In this document: positions 15,270 to 23,127 of the stretch, piece by piece | Position numbering within the stretch: position 1 is the first letter of the stretch | Layout: the number at the start of each line of letters is the position of its first letter | Assembly (NCBI GenBank): GCA_031549185.1 | Contig: JAVBQG010000061.1 | Location: forward strand, 1-28,339 | Length of the DNA: 28,339 nucleotides | DNA from: JAVBQG01 sp031549185 | GTDB taxonomy: Bacteria; Synergistota; Synergistia; Synergistales; Synergistaceae | Direction of reading: 5' to 3' | The notes under the pieces: model-generated | Databases searched by the model: none | Seen by the model: only the letters and a program-made list of their open reading frames with translations | Told to the model about the DNA's origin: nothing | Made by a program: the position numbers and the translations under genes

Positions 15270-15647
15270 TTACTTGGTAACTTTCTTCTTGCCGGCGACG
15301 GTGCGTTTCGGTCCCTTGCGGGTGCGCGCGTTCGTCTTCGTATGCTGCCCCCGAACCGGAAGGCCGAGGCGGTGGCGCAAACCACGATAACAGCCTATAT
15401 CCATGAGGCGCTTGATATTCATACCGATCTCGCGACGAAGGTCGCCCTCGACCTTGTAATTGTTCTCGAGCTCCGCACGAAGCTTCTGTGCCTCGTCGTC
15501 AGACAGATTCTTCACTCTCGTATCAGGATTGATTCCCGTTGCCGCGAGAATTTTCTTCGAGGTGGACAGCCCGATGCCAAAAATATAGGTGAGTCCGATC
15601 TCGATTCGCTTCTCTCTCGGCAGGTCAACTCCGGCTATACGTGCCAT
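15270..15647 (-). CDS. rpsM: 30S ribosomal protein S13
   Basis: S13 sits in the 30S head and touches P-site tRNA and the L5 bridge. The 125-residue product starts MARIAGVDLPREKRIEIGLTY, contains GIGLSTSKKILAATGI, and ends in the conserved basic HRLGLPVRGQHTKTNARTRKG segment plus a lysine-rich tail. Its ribosome site, AGGAGG, is formed by the last two sense codons of rpmJ, seven bases upstream of the stop-start junction. Confidence 0.98.
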   Translation of the reverse strand: MARIAGVDLPREKRIEIGLTYIFGIGLSTSKKILAATGINPDTRVKNLSDDEAQKLRAELENNYKVEGDLRREIGMNIKRLMDIGCYRGLRHRLGLPVRGQHTKTNARTRKGPKRTVAGKKKVTK

Positions 15648-15653
15648 TCATTG

Positions 15654-15779
15654 TTACCTCCTTGCTCCCTGGCGCTGTTTATGTCTCGGGTTTCTGCTGC
15701 AAATCACTCGGACAACCCCATGTCGCTTGATAATCCTACAGTATTCGCAAACGGTCTTGACCGACGGTCTTACTTTCAT
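15654..15779 (-). CDS. rpmJ: 50S ribosomal protein L36, zinc-binding form
   Basis: This 41-codon gene lies between infA and rpsM. It encodes MKVRPSVKTVCEYC, then RIIKRHGVVRVICS, and ends NPRHKQRQGARR. Cys11, Cys14, Cys27 and His33 form the zinc site of the classic L36, the smallest large-subunit protein. AAGGAGG lies upstream of the ATG at 15779. The tail after KQRQG is three residues longer than the common 37-38 residue form, and the two terminal AGG arginine codons double as the rpsM ribosome site. Confidence 0.96.
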   Translation of the reverse strand: MKVRPSVKTVCEYCRIIKRHGVVRVICSRNPRHKQRQGARR

Positions 15780-15812
15780 ACCCCAAAACCTCCTTCAGAT
15801 CTACTGCCAAAT

Positions 15813-16031
15813 CTATTTATACCGATAGACGATCCGGCCTCTCGTCAGATCGTACGGCGTTAGCTGAAGCAAAACGCGGTCGCCGGGCAGAATGCGGATG
15901 AAGTGCATCCTCATCTTCCCGGATACGTGTGCCAAAATCTTGTGTCCGTTCTCCAATTCCACTCTGAACATCGCATTCGGCAGCGGTTCCACGACCTTGC
16001 CCTTTACTTCTATGACATCGTCTTTCGACAT
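15813..16031 (-). CDS. infA: Translation initiation factor IF-1
   Basis: IF-1 binds the 30S A site and aids initiation with IF-2 and IF-3. The 72-residue product is a single OB-fold with the standard sequence MSKDDVIEVKGKVVEPLPNA, the core FRVELENGHKILAHVSGKMR, and the end LTRGRIVYRYK. Length and sequence are typical. It lies between the KOW protein gene and rpmJ, as in many Gram-positive-type spc operons. Confidence 0.98.
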   Translation of the reverse strand: MSKDDVIEVKGKVVEPLPNAMFRVELENGHKILAHVSGKMRMHFIRILPGDRVLLQLTPYDLTRGRIVYRYK

Positions 16032-16049
16032 GCGATCAATCTAACCTCC

Positions 16050-16358
16050 TCAAGTACAAGTTGTGATTTTGTTATAATCCTCTCGGGTGCGCAAAAGTTC
16101 GACCAACCACCCGTCATCGAGGATTTCTCCCCTGGCAAGCCGCCCTCTGACCTCCTCGAAAACGTAATTCGTCCTCTGCAGATGGCGGATGTTTTTCCGC
16201 TTGGGATGTTTTGCCGAGATCGTCCCACCGTTGACTATCAGAATTCGAGAATCCTTGGGAGCCATCCCGACTACAACACACGCGGAGCCTGCGTATTTCC
16301 CGCGCTTTACGATTGCCAAGCTGCCTACGGGGAAAAGCCTGTCATTATCACAACTCAT
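16050..16358 (-). CDS. KOW-domain putative RNA-binding protein (L14e/L6e/L27e-like)
   Basis: The 102-residue product has an N-terminal KOW-like segment, GSLAIVKRGKYAGSACVVVG (12-31). It is followed by a short beta-rich stretch, RILIVNGGTISAKHPKRKN (38-56), and a charged C-terminal part. Similar small proteins sit between map and infA in many Bacillota and related genomes and are related to the archaeal and eukaryotic L14e/L6e/L27e group. They are presumed to bind RNA or the ribosome, but their job is unclear. An ATG at 16358 overlaps the map stop as ATGA; an in-frame ATG at 16364 is also possible. No ribosome site is seen for either, suggesting coupling to map. Confidence 0.82.
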   Translation of the reverse strand: MSCDNDRLFPVGSLAIVKRGKYAGSACVVVGMAPKDSRILIVNGGTISAKHPKRKNIRHLQRTNYVFEEVRGRLARGEILDDGWLVELLRTREDYNKITTCT

Positions 16359-17125
16359 TCCCATGGCGTCAGAATTTCGGCACCGTCCTCCGTAACTAGA
16401 ACGGTGTGTTCGAAGTGGGCCGAATCGGACCCGTCAACCGTCACAACAGTCCAGCCGTCGCCTAGGCTCCGGACCGCCTCGCCCCCGTTCATGACCATCG
16501 GTTCGATGCAGAACGTGAGGCCCGTTTTCAGCGTCATGCCGGTTCCGGGCTTACCGTGGTTTGGCACCTGCGGTGCCTCGTGCAGCTTTTTTCCGATCCC
16601 ATGCCCCGCGTAATCGCGAACAAGCCCACAGCCCTCACCGAGAACCCATTTTTCGATGGCGTGCCCTATATCCCCGATCGTTTTGCCGGGAAACACTTGA
16701 TCGATCCCGACGCGCAGAGCTTTATAGGTAACGTCGAGCAGCTTCTGCCTGGCAGAAGAAATCTGTCCCACCGCATACGTGCAGGCCGCATCTCCGAAGT
16801 AGCCGTCGACGACGGCACCGACGTCGATGCTGACGATATCGCCCTCTTGAAGGACGCGGTCCGCGCTCGGTATTCCGTGAACGACCTCGTCGTTGAGCGA
16901 AACGCAGATCGAACCCGGAAACGGTGAGCGAATCCCCGCTACCCGATAGCCCTTAAAAGCGGCTTTGGCAGAAGAGCGTATGAGCAACTCCTCCGTCATT
17001 CTGTCGAGAGAGAGCGTATCGATGCCCGGCCTTATCATATCTCTCATCAATTTGTGGACATCCGCCACAACAGACCCAGCCTGTCTCATCTTGAGTACTT
17101 CGGCTGCCTTTTTCAAAGTGATCAT
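16355..17125 (-). CDS. map: Methionine aminopeptidase, type I
   Basis: Map removes the initiator methionine from nascent proteins at the ribosome exit. The 256-residue product has the five metal ligands Asp101 (SIDVGA), Asp112 (YFGDAA), His175 (AGHGIG), Glu208 (FCIEPM) and Glu239 (HFEHTV), plus the substrate histidine His83 (VVHGIP). The ATG at 17125 is one base after the adk stop, so the pair is probably coupled. Length and order fit the bacterial type Ia enzyme. Confidence 0.98.
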   Translation of the reverse strand: MITLKKAAEVLKMRQAGSVVADVHKLMRDMIRPGIDTLSLDRMTEELLIRSSAKAAFKGYRVAGIRSPFPGSICVSLNDEVVHGIPSADRVLQEGDIVSIDVGAVVDGYFGDAACTYAVGQISSARQKLLDVTYKALRVGIDQVFPGKTIGDIGHAIEKWVLGEGCGLVRDYAGHGIGKKLHEAPQVPNHGKPGTGMTLKTGLTFCIEPMVMNGGEAVRSLGDGWTVVTVDGSDSAHFEHTVLVTEDGAEILTPWE

Positions 17126-17126
17126 G

Positions 17127-17774
17127 CTAATCGTTCACCTTGAGGGTCTTCAGAAGACTAAGCGCCGTGTCTTTCCCTCCCGCGCCATCGACGCGCTTGA
17201 GAAGACCTTTTTTCTCGTAGTATTCGACAAGAGGCGCAGTCTGCACGTGAAAGACGTCCAACCGGTTGCGAATAACGGACTCCTTGTCGTCATCCCGCTG
17301 AATGACTTTCCCGGAGCATACGTCGCAGACGCCTTCTACCTTTGCAGGATGCGCAATGACATTGTAGATCGCTCCGCATGAGGAACAAATCCGCCTGCTG
17401 GTCAAACGCTTCACAACTTCATCGTCAGAAATCTCCAGTTCGATGACAGCGTCAAGTCGAATGGACATCTTGGCCAGAATTCGGTCAAGCGCTTCCGCCT
17501 GGGGAAGCGTCCTCGGGAAACCGTCCAGCAGAAAACCCTCATTACAATCCGGAGAATCCAGCCGCTCCTCGACCATCTCGATGATGAGATCGTCGGGAAC
17601 GAGCTTGCCCGCATCCATAAAAGATTTTGCAGACAACCCCAGCTGCGTAGCGCCCCGCACATTCTCCCTGAGAATATCGCCTGTGGAAACATGAGCAATG
17701 GGATATTCAGCCCTAATGCTGACAGCCTGCGTACCCTTGCCGGCTCCAGGCGGTCCTATCAAGATTATGCGCAT
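17127..17774 (-). CDS. adk: Adenylate kinase, zinc-lid form
   Basis: Adk interconverts ATP and AMP with two ADP. The 215-residue product starts MRIILIGPPGAGKGTQ with the P-loop, has LLDGFPRTLPQAEALD, and carries a long LID with four cysteines (Cys130, Cys133, Cys150, Cys153) that bind structural zinc, as in Gram-positive-type enzymes. Two in-frame ATGs exist. The second (17774) is preferred because AAGGGAG lies six bases before it, whereas it abuts the first (17780). It lies between secY and map, its usual place. Confidence 0.97.
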   Translation of the reverse strand: MRIILIGPPGAGKGTQAVSIRAEYPIAHVSTGDILRENVRGATQLGLSAKSFMDAGKLVPDDLIIEMVEERLDSPDCNEGFLLDGFPRTLPQAEALDRILAKMSIRLDAVIELEISDDEVVKRLTSRRICSSCGAIYNVIAHPAKVEGVCDVCSGKVIQRDDDKESVIRNRLDVFHVQTAPLVEYYEKKGLLKRVDGAGGKDTALSLLKTLKVND

Positions 17775-17801
17775 CGCCATCTCCCTTACCGGCTGGCCCC
17801 T

Positions 17802-19088
17802 CTACAGCAGTCCGCCGCTCTTCGTGCGCCGCTTGAGGATGCCTTCGTAATGCCTCATCAACATCTGCCCCTCGACCTGATGCACCGTGTCGAGAGCGAC
17901 ACCGACCACGATCAGGACGGCAGTGCCACCAAAGTAGAAGGTCTTGATCTGCATGATACCAGACATAAACGTCGGAACGAGAGCCACCACCGCAAGCGCA
18001 ACCGCACCACCAAGCGTAATCCTATTCATTACCTTCTCGATATAATCGGTCGTCGGTTTTCCCGGTCTGATACCCAGTATAAATCCACCGTACTTTTTCA
18101 TGTTGTTCGAGAGCTCGGTCGGATTAAAAACCACAGCCGTGTAGAAATACGAGAAGAACACGATCAAAAGCACGTAAAAGATCATGTACACCGGGCTTGA
18201 AGGAGAGAAGGCCCATTTCAGCCCCTCTGCAAAAGCCCCCGAGAAAAAACTCGCAATGGTGTACGGAAAAAGGAGAATGGACGACGCGAAGATGATCGGG
18301 ATAACACCCGACGTATTCACTCTGAGCGGAATGAACGTGCTCTGTCCTCCATAAACCTTGTTTCCGACCATACGCTTCGCGTATTGAACCGGCAACCTGC
18401 GCTGCCCTTCCTGCAGAAGAACGCATCCTGCGATAACAAAGACCATCACAGCAAGCGCAAGAAGCAGCACAATAAAGTTGATCTCTCCCAGCCTCGCAAG
18501 TTTGGTGGTCTGCACGATCGCCTCCGGCAGACGAGCGACGATACCGGCATAGATCAAAAGAGATATGCCGTTGCCGATGCCATGGTCGGACATGATTTCG
18601 CCGAGCCACATGACGACGATGGAGCCGGTCGTAACCGTAGCCACGACGATGACCATGGACAGGAACCCTCCGGAGAATATCTGAAGGTTCTTGAGCCAGG
18701 TCGTCATTCCGATTGCCTGAACCAGTGCGAAGAATATCGTCCCGTATCTCGTGTACTGGACAATTTTTTTGCGTCCCTCTTCCCCTTCTTTCTGCATCTT
18801 CTCCAGAGCGGGGAAGACGACGACCAGCAGCTGCATGACGATACTAGAGTTGATGTACGGCGCTACACCGAGAGCAAAAACACTGAAACGCCTCAGCGCT
18901 CCCCCCGCGAACAGGTCCAGAAAACCAAGGACGCCTCCCTGTGCAAAAAGCCTGGACATTGCATCCGCGTCGATACCCGGCGTCGGAATATGAGCACCAA
19001 GCCTGTACACGAACAAAGCGGCGATCACAAAGAGGATGCGCCTCTTAAGATCCGGCATACGAAAGGCATCTCGGAACGCGTCGATCAC
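17802..19088 (-). CDS. secY: Protein translocase channel SecY
   Basis: SecY is the central pore of the Sec translocon in the inner membrane. The 428-residue product starts MIDAFRDAFRMPDLKRRILF and has about ten membrane segments, with the plug region near DLFAGGALRRFSVFALGVAPYIN. Also visible are PLRVNTSGVIPIIFASS and the cytoplasmic loop GIRPGKPTTDYIEKVMNRI. The start is a GTG at 19088, one base after the rplO stop, with GAGGTGAT overlapping the end of rplO. Order rplO-secY-adk-map is the standard spc arrangement. Confidence 0.98.
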   Translation of the reverse strand: MIDAFRDAFRMPDLKRRILFVIAALFVYRLGAHIPTPGIDADAMSRLFAQGGVLGFLDLFAGGALRRFSVFALGVAPYINSSIVMQLLVVVFPALEKMQKEGEEGRKKIVQYTRYGTIFFALVQAIGMTTWLKNLQIFSGGFLSMVIVVATVTTGSIVVMWLGEIMSDHGIGNGISLLIYAGIVARLPEAIVQTTKLARLGEINFIVLLLALAVMVFVIAGCVLLQEGQRRLPVQYAKRMVGNKVYGGQSTFIPLRVNTSGVIPIIFASSILLFPYTIASFFSGAFAEGLKWAFSPSSPVYMIFYVLLIVFFSYFYTAVVFNPTELSNNMKKYGGFILGIRPGKPTTDYIEKVMNRITLGGAVALAVVALVPTFMSGIMQIKTFYFGGTAVLIVVGVALDTVHQVEGQMLMRHYEGILKRRTKSGGLL

Positions 19089-19089
19089 G

Positions 19090-19536
19090 CTAGATCACCT
19101 CGGCCTTTCCACCCGCTGCCTCGATTTTTGTCTTCGCAGACGCGCTGAACGCATTGGCTTTAACGTTAAGGCCCTTCGCGATGTCGCCGTCGCCGAGAAT
19201 TTTAACCGGCTTGGAGGTCGACGAGATCAAGCGGCACACGTAAAGCTCTGCTGAGGTTACCGTATCGCCGGCGGCAAAACGTTCTTCGAGTTCTTTTATA
19301 TTGACAGTCTGATAGTTCTGCGCAAAACGGAAATTGCTGAAACCCCGTTTGGGGATTCTGCGCGCAAGCGGCATCTGGCCACCTTCGAAATGGAGGCTGA
19401 CGCTACGCCCGGCGCGCGCCTTCTGCCCCTTGTGTCCCTTGCCCGCCGTTTTGCCGGTACCGCTGCCGATTCCCATGCCGAGGCGCTTTGGTTTGCGCTT
19501 CGAGCCGGGAGCCGGAGAGAGTTCATGGAGATTCAT
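19090..19536 (-). CDS. rplO: 50S ribosomal protein L15
   Basis: L15 is a late-assembling large-subunit protein. The 148-residue product begins MNLHELSPAPGSKRKPKRLG, followed by the glycine-rich GSGTGKTAGKGHKGQKAR and a RSVSLHFEGGQMPLARRIPKR segment, typical of L15. AGGGGG lies eight bases before the ATG. It sits between rpmD and secY. Confidence 0.98.
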   Translation of the reverse strand: MNLHELSPAPGSKRKPKRLGMGIGSGTGKTAGKGHKGQKARAGRSVSLHFEGGQMPLARRIPKRGFSNFRFAQNYQTVNIKELEERFAAGDTVTSAELYVCRLISSTSKPVKILGDGDIAKGLNVKANAFSASAKTKIEAAGGKAEVI

Positions 19537-19548
19537 CGGCTATTCCCC

Positions 19549-19731
19549 CTATTTCGTCTCTTCCCACTCTACCAGGTGACGAACCGATTCGACCATGCCG
19601 CGTACCTGAGGAGTATCGTCATGTTCCACCGTCTGGTTGAGTTTATGCAGGCCGAGTGCTCTGATGGTACGAGCCTGCCTGTCGGGACGACCAATTGTGC
19701 TCTTTTTCCACGTAACAACAAGTTTAGCCAT
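19549..19731 (-). CDS. rpmD: 50S ribosomal protein L30
   Basis: The 60-residue product MAKLVVTWKKSTIGRPDRQA, continuing TIRALGLHKLNQTVEHDDTP and ending VRHLVEWEE, is a typical bacterial L30. It is a small large-subunit protein with a ferredoxin-like fold. It lies in its normal place between rpsE and rplO, 13 bases from each. Confidence 0.97.
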   Translation of the reverse strand: MAKLVVTWKKSTIGRPDRQARTIRALGLHKLNQTVEHDDTPQVRGMVESVRHLVEWEETK

Positions 19732-19744
19732 GTCGGAACGCCTC

Positions 19745-20272
19745 CTAAGCTGTCGCTGCTACGCGGCTCTCTTTGCCGCGCAGGCGACGAACCTCGTCGG
19801 GAGTGCGAAGGCCCTTGACCGCTTCAAACGTTGCGTAGGCAACGTTGATCGGATTGGACGTGCGGCCGATGACCTTGGTGAGAACATCTTTCACACCGCC
19901 CAGCTCCATGATGGCGCGGACGACCGCCCCGGCGATAACGCCCGTACCCGGCGCTGCGGGCCTGATGAGAACTTCCGCCGCACCGAACTTACCCTGAATG
20001 GGGTGCGGAATCGTATGTCCTACTTTTTTCATGTCGACCATGTTCTTCTTCGCGTGCTCGATTCCCTTGCGAACCGCCTCGGAGATTTCTCTGGCCTTGC
20101 CCATCCCGATACCGACCTGATCGATCCCGTCGCCGACGACGACAAGCACGCTGAACCTGAAGCGCTTACCGCCCTTGACGACCTTGCTGACCCTGTTGAT
20201 CGAGACCACGCGCTCCGTGAGCTCCATGCCTTTGCTGCTGTAATTCTTCGTTGGTTGATTTTGCGTCGCCAC
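19745..20272 (-). CDS. rpsE: 30S ribosomal protein S5
   Basis: S5 helps keep decoding accurate at the A-site entrance of the 30S subunit. The 175-residue product has LTERVVSINRVSKVVKGGKR and FSVLVVVGDGIDQVGIGMGK, the double-stranded RNA-binding-like domain. It continues with VLIRPAAPGTGVIAGAVVRA and the C-terminal VKGLRTPDEVRRLRG. The start is a GTG at 20272 after GGAGGGG. Neighbours are rplR and rpmD. Confidence 0.98.
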   Translation of the reverse strand: MATQNQPTKNYSSKGMELTERVVSINRVSKVVKGGKRFRFSVLVVVGDGIDQVGIGMGKAREISEAVRKGIEHAKKNMVDMKKVGHTIPHPIQGKFGAAEVLIRPAAPGTGVIAGAVVRAIMELGGVKDVLTKVIGRTSNPINVAYATFEAVKGLRTPDEVRRLRGKESRVAATA

Positions 20273-20285
20273 GTCTTTCCCCTCC

Positions 20286-20654
20286 CTAGAACTTCAGGCC
20301 GGCTTCGCGAGCCGCGTCAGCTAGTGCCTTCAGCCGACCCTGAAAGATGTGGCCGCCACGATCGAAGACCACCGTGGTAATGCCCTGAGCCAGAGCTCTC
20401 TCCGCCACCAGTTTGCCGACACTCTGCGCAGCGTCCTGGTTACTGCCGCTCTTCAGCGTATCCGCAAGCGATTTATCCAGCGACGAAGCCGCAAGCAGCG
20501 TTCTGCCCGCCTCGTCGTCGACAATCTGAGCGTAAATATGCTTCAGGCTGCGAAAAACACAAAGACGCGGACGTTCCGGCGTTCCTGCTACACGCTTGCG
20601 CAAGCGGCGATGGCGATATTCACGCATTTCGTTTCGACTACGACTATTAATCAT
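20286..20654 (-). CDS. rplR: 50S ribosomal protein L18
   Basis: L18 binds 5S rRNA with L5. The 122-residue product has the arginine-rich N-terminus EMREYRHRRLRKRVAGTPER and then RLCVFRSLKHIYAQIVDD. It ends FDRGGHIFQGRLKALADAAR, the conserved L18 C-terminus. GAGGTGAT lies upstream of the ATG. Position between rplF and rpsE is standard. Confidence 0.98.
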   Translation of the reverse strand: MINSRSRNEMREYRHRRLRKRVAGTPERPRLCVFRSLKHIYAQIVDDEAGRTLLAASSLDKSLADTLKSGSNQDAAQSVGKLVAERALAQGITTVVFDRGGHIFQGRLKALADAAREAGLKF

Positions 20655-20673
20655 GTCCGATCACCTCGACCAC

Positions 20674-21213
20674 TTACTTGCCGCCGGCTTTGCCGGCTTT
20701 ACGAATGACGTATTCGCCAGCGTAGCGAATGCCCTTGCCCTTGTAGGGTTCCGGCGGCCTGTGCTCGCGAATGTTCGCAGCAACCTGACCGACCAACTGT
20801 TTGTCGATGCCGCGCACGATCACCTTTGTCGGTCCGTCGACGGCAAGTTCGATCCCGGTTGGCGGTTGCACTTCGATGGGGTGAGAATAACCCACCGAAA
20901 GAACAAGGTTCTTTCCCTGCATCTGCGCACGGTAACCGACGCCGATAATTTCGAGCACTCGCTCGAAACCGTTGCTCACACCGGTCACCATGTTGCTGAT
21001 GATGGCTCGCGTCATGCCGTGCGCGGCGCGCACGCTTTTTTCGTCGTTTGCACGCGCGACGACAAGCTGCCCATCTTCCAGTGAGACCGAAATGTTGGGC
21101 ATGATGCCGAAACTCAGGGTACCCTTCGCGCCCTTGATCGTCACTTCGTTCTCGCCAATTTTAATATCCACACCCTTCGGCAGAGCGATAGGTTTACGTC
21201 CGATACGCGACAT
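20674..21213 (-). CDS. rplF: 50S ribosomal protein L6
   Basis: L6 lies near the factor-binding centre of the large subunit. The 179-residue product starts MSRIGRKPIALPKGVDIKIG and shows two similar halves, typical of the duplicated L6 fold. It ends with PPEPYKGKGIRYAGEYVIRK, the diagnostic C-terminal motif, and a GKAGGK tail. It lies between rpsH and rplR. Confidence 0.98.
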   Translation of the reverse strand: MSRIGRKPIALPKGVDIKIGENEVTIKGAKGTLSFGIMPNISVSLEDGQLVVARANDEKSVRAAHGMTRAIISNMVTGVSNGFERVLEIIGVGYRAQMQGKNLVLSVGYSHPIEVQPPTGIELAVDGPTKVIVRGIDKQLVGQVAANIREHRPPEPYKGKGIRYAGEYVIRKAGKAGGK

Positions 21214-21226
21214 ATTCTATCTCCCC

Positions 21227-21631
21227 CTACCAGATGTAGCACATAACTTCGCCGCCGAGACCGCGTTTGCGGGCCTCCGCGTCGGTCATAAGGCCGCTCG
21301 ACGTGGAAATAAGGGCGACGCCGAGGCCCCCCATCACCTTGGGCACGTCTTCCTTATGGACATAGATACGTCTTCCGGGTTTGCTGATACGCCTGAGACC
21401 TTGAATGACCCTCTCTCTCCCCGCACCGTAACTCATATACACACGAAGTGTAGGAACGGGCAGTTTCGGATCGGTAACGGTCTTGTAGTTGCGAATATAA
21501 CCCTCATCTTTCAATATGCGGGCTATCTCGAGACGCAACTTGCTCATCGGCATATCGACCATCTCGTGATACACGGTATTCGCATTGCGAATACGTGTCA
21601 GCATATCGGCTACAGGATCGGTGACATGCAT
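21227..21631 (-). CDS. rpsH: 30S ribosomal protein S8
   Basis: S8 binds helix 21 of 16S rRNA early in assembly, and in Escherichia coli it represses its own operon. The 134-residue product starts MHVTDPVADMLTRIRNANTV and ends RKRGLGGEVMCYIW with the STSSGLMTDAEAR motif, both diagnostic. A GGAGG lies about ten bases upstream. Whether autoregulation at the rplX-rplE region exists here was not established. Confidence 0.98.
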   Translation of the reverse strand: MHVTDPVADMLTRIRNANTVYHEMVDMPMSKLRLEIARILKDEGYIRNYKTVTDPKLPVPTLRVYMSYGAGRERVIQGLRRISKPGRRIYVHKEDVPKVMGGLGVALISTSSGLMTDAEARKRGLGGEVMCYIW

Positions 21632-21656
21632 CCTATGTGCTCCTCCCTTCCCTCTG

Positions 21657-21842
21657 CTACCAGCTCGACTTGACTACGCCAGGAATTTTACCCTCGCGTG
21701 CCAAGCTCCTGAAGCAGCAGCGGCACATGTTGAACATCCGTATATACCCCCGCGGACGACCGCAGAGGGGACAACGGTTGTATTTTCTTACCTTGAATTT
21801 AGGCTCCTTTAGAACCTTATTCTGTAAACTTTTACGCGCCAT
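21657..21842 (-). CDS. rpsN: 30S ribosomal protein S14, zinc-binding type Z
   Basis: The 61-residue short S14 contains Cys24, Cys27, Cys40 and Cys43 (RCPLCGRPRGY and NMCRCCFRSLA), the zinc-ribbon form. Escherichia coli has a longer, zinc-free version. It binds 16S rRNA in the 30S head. It lies between rplE and rpsH as in Gram-positive and Thermus-type operons. Confidence 0.98.
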   Translation of the reverse strand: MARKSLQNKVLKEPKFKVRKYNRCPLCGRPRGYIRMFNMCRCCFRSLAREGKIPGVVKSSW

Positions 21843-21857
21843 AATGATGCTCCTTCC

Positions 21858-22400
21858 TTACTTGCTGAAAGGCATTCCGAGCTCGGAAAGGAGGGCAAAA
21901 GACTCCTCGTCCGTGCGAGCGGTAGTCACAAACGTGATGTTCATGCCACGCATACGGATGACCTTGTCGTACTCTATTTCCGGAAAGAGAAGCTGCTCGC
22001 GAAGGCCGAGGTTGTAATTGCCTCTGCCATCGAAACCGCGTTTTGCCACACCCTGAAAGTCCTTGATGCGCGGCAACGCAATGCTGATAAGCCTGTCAGC
22101 AAACTCCCACATCTTCGTGCTACGAAGCGTAACGAAACAGGCGACGGGCATCCCCTCGCGTACCTTAAAACCTGCGACGGAGGTCTTTGCGCGTTTCATC
22201 ATCGGGCGTTGACCGGAAATGGTGGTGAGCTCATTGATCGCAGCTTCCATATATTTCATGTCAATCTTCGCTTCGCTGACCCCGATGTTGATGACGATTT
22301 TCTTGAGTCTTGGCACCTGCATGATGCTCTTGTAGCCAAACTGCGTCTTTAAACGGGACACAACTTCTGAATTATATTTTTCCTGGAGACGTGGCGTCAT
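21858..22400 (-). CDS. rplE: 50S ribosomal protein L5
   Basis: L5 binds 5S rRNA and contacts P-site tRNA and S13. The 180-residue product starts MTPRLQEKYNSEVVSRLKTQ, has PRLKKIVINIGVSEAK, TISGQRPMMKRAKTSVAGFK and the C-terminal GMNITFVTTARTDEESFALL. It is standard length and lies between rplX and rpsN. Confidence 0.98.
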   Translation of the reverse strand: MTPRLQEKYNSEVVSRLKTQFGYKSIMQVPRLKKIVINIGVSEAKIDMKYMEAAINELTTISGQRPMMKRAKTSVAGFKVREGMPVACFVTLRSTKMWEFADRLISIALPRIKDFQGVAKRGFDGRGNYNLGLREQLLFPEIEYDKVIRMRGMNITFVTTARTDEESFALLSELGMPFSK

Positions 22401-22415
22401 CTTCGTCTCTCCTCC

Positions 22416-22742
22416 TTAAACCTTGTCGACAACTTCGCCGCACTTCTTGCAAACGCGGACCTTGGCGCCGTTGTCGAGAAAAGCCCTCGAGACGCGCGTC
22501 GGCTTGCCGCAAGACGGGCAAACGAGCATCGCTTTGGAAGCGTGGAACGGCGCTTCCTTCTTGAGGAGCCCGCCCTTCGGGTTCTTCTGGGTCGGGCGCG
22601 TGCTTCTGGTAACCATATTCACATTTTCGACGATAATGAGTTCGCGAGCCAGGTCGCGGCGAAGGATGGTACCCTCTTTACCCTTGTCCTTCCCGGAGAC
22701 GACATAGACGCGATCGCCCTTGCGCAGTCGCATTTTAGACAT
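22416..22742 (-). CDS. rplX: 50S ribosomal protein L24, cysteine-containing form
   Basis: L24 starts large-subunit assembly near the tunnel exit and carries a KOW motif. The 108-residue product begins MSKMRLRKGDRVYVVSGKDK. It has NPKGGLLKKEAPFHASKAML and four cysteines in two CxxC pairs (Cys75, Cys78, Cys98, Cys101), resembling zinc-ribbon L24 of Thermus. The ATG at 22742 begins the family N-terminus; the frame continues upstream to 22829 into the rplN coding sequence and is not part of the protein. Confidence 0.97.
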   Translation of the reverse strand: MSKMRLRKGDRVYVVSGKDKGKEGTILRRDLARELIIVENVNMVTRSTRPTQKNPKGGLLKKEAPFHASKAMLVCPSCGKPTRVSRAFLDNGAKVRVCKKCGEVVDKV

Positions 22743-22755
22743 ACCGCAGCCCTCC

Positions 22756-23124
22756 TTATACGACCTCGGGAGCCAGAGAGACGATACGCATGTAGCGCTT
22801 CTCTCTGAGCTCACGGGCCACCGGGCCAAAAATACGGGTCCCCTTGGGGTCGCCGTTGTTGTCGATCAACACCGCCGCGTTGTCGTCAAAGCGCACGTAG
22901 GAGCCATCCTTACGGCGAATCTCCTTGCGCGTGCGTACGATGACGGCCTTAATCACATCGCCCTTGCTGACGTTACTGTTCGGCAGGGCCTCTTTCACGG
23001 AAGCCACGATGACGTCGCCGACGGAACCGACCTTACGAAAGCTGCCACCCTTTACCTGAATGCAGAGAATCTTCTTGGCGCCGGAATTGTCAGCCACATT
23101 AAGAACCGTGCGTAACTGAATCAT
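22756..23124 (-). CDS. rplN: 50S ribosomal protein L14
   Basis: L14 forms intersubunit bridges. The 122-residue product starts MIQLRTVLNVADNSGAKKIL and has KGDVIKAVIVRTRKEIRRKD plus the C-terminal GTRIFGPVARELREKRYMRI, near-universal L14 sequence. It lies between rpsQ and rplX with short gaps. Confidence 0.98.
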   Translation of the reverse strand: MIQLRTVLNVADNSGAKKILCIQVKGGSFRKVGSVGDVIVASVKEALPNSNVSKGDVIKAVIVRTRKEIRRKDGSYVRFDDNAAVLIDNNGDPKGTRIFGPVARELREKRYMRIVSLAPEVV

Positions 23125-23127
23125 TTC

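Noticed and set aside
15780..16050. Search for a promoter or riboswitch in the infA-rpmJ region
   Set aside because: Gaps are only 18-33 bases and hold ribosome sites; nothing further is supported.
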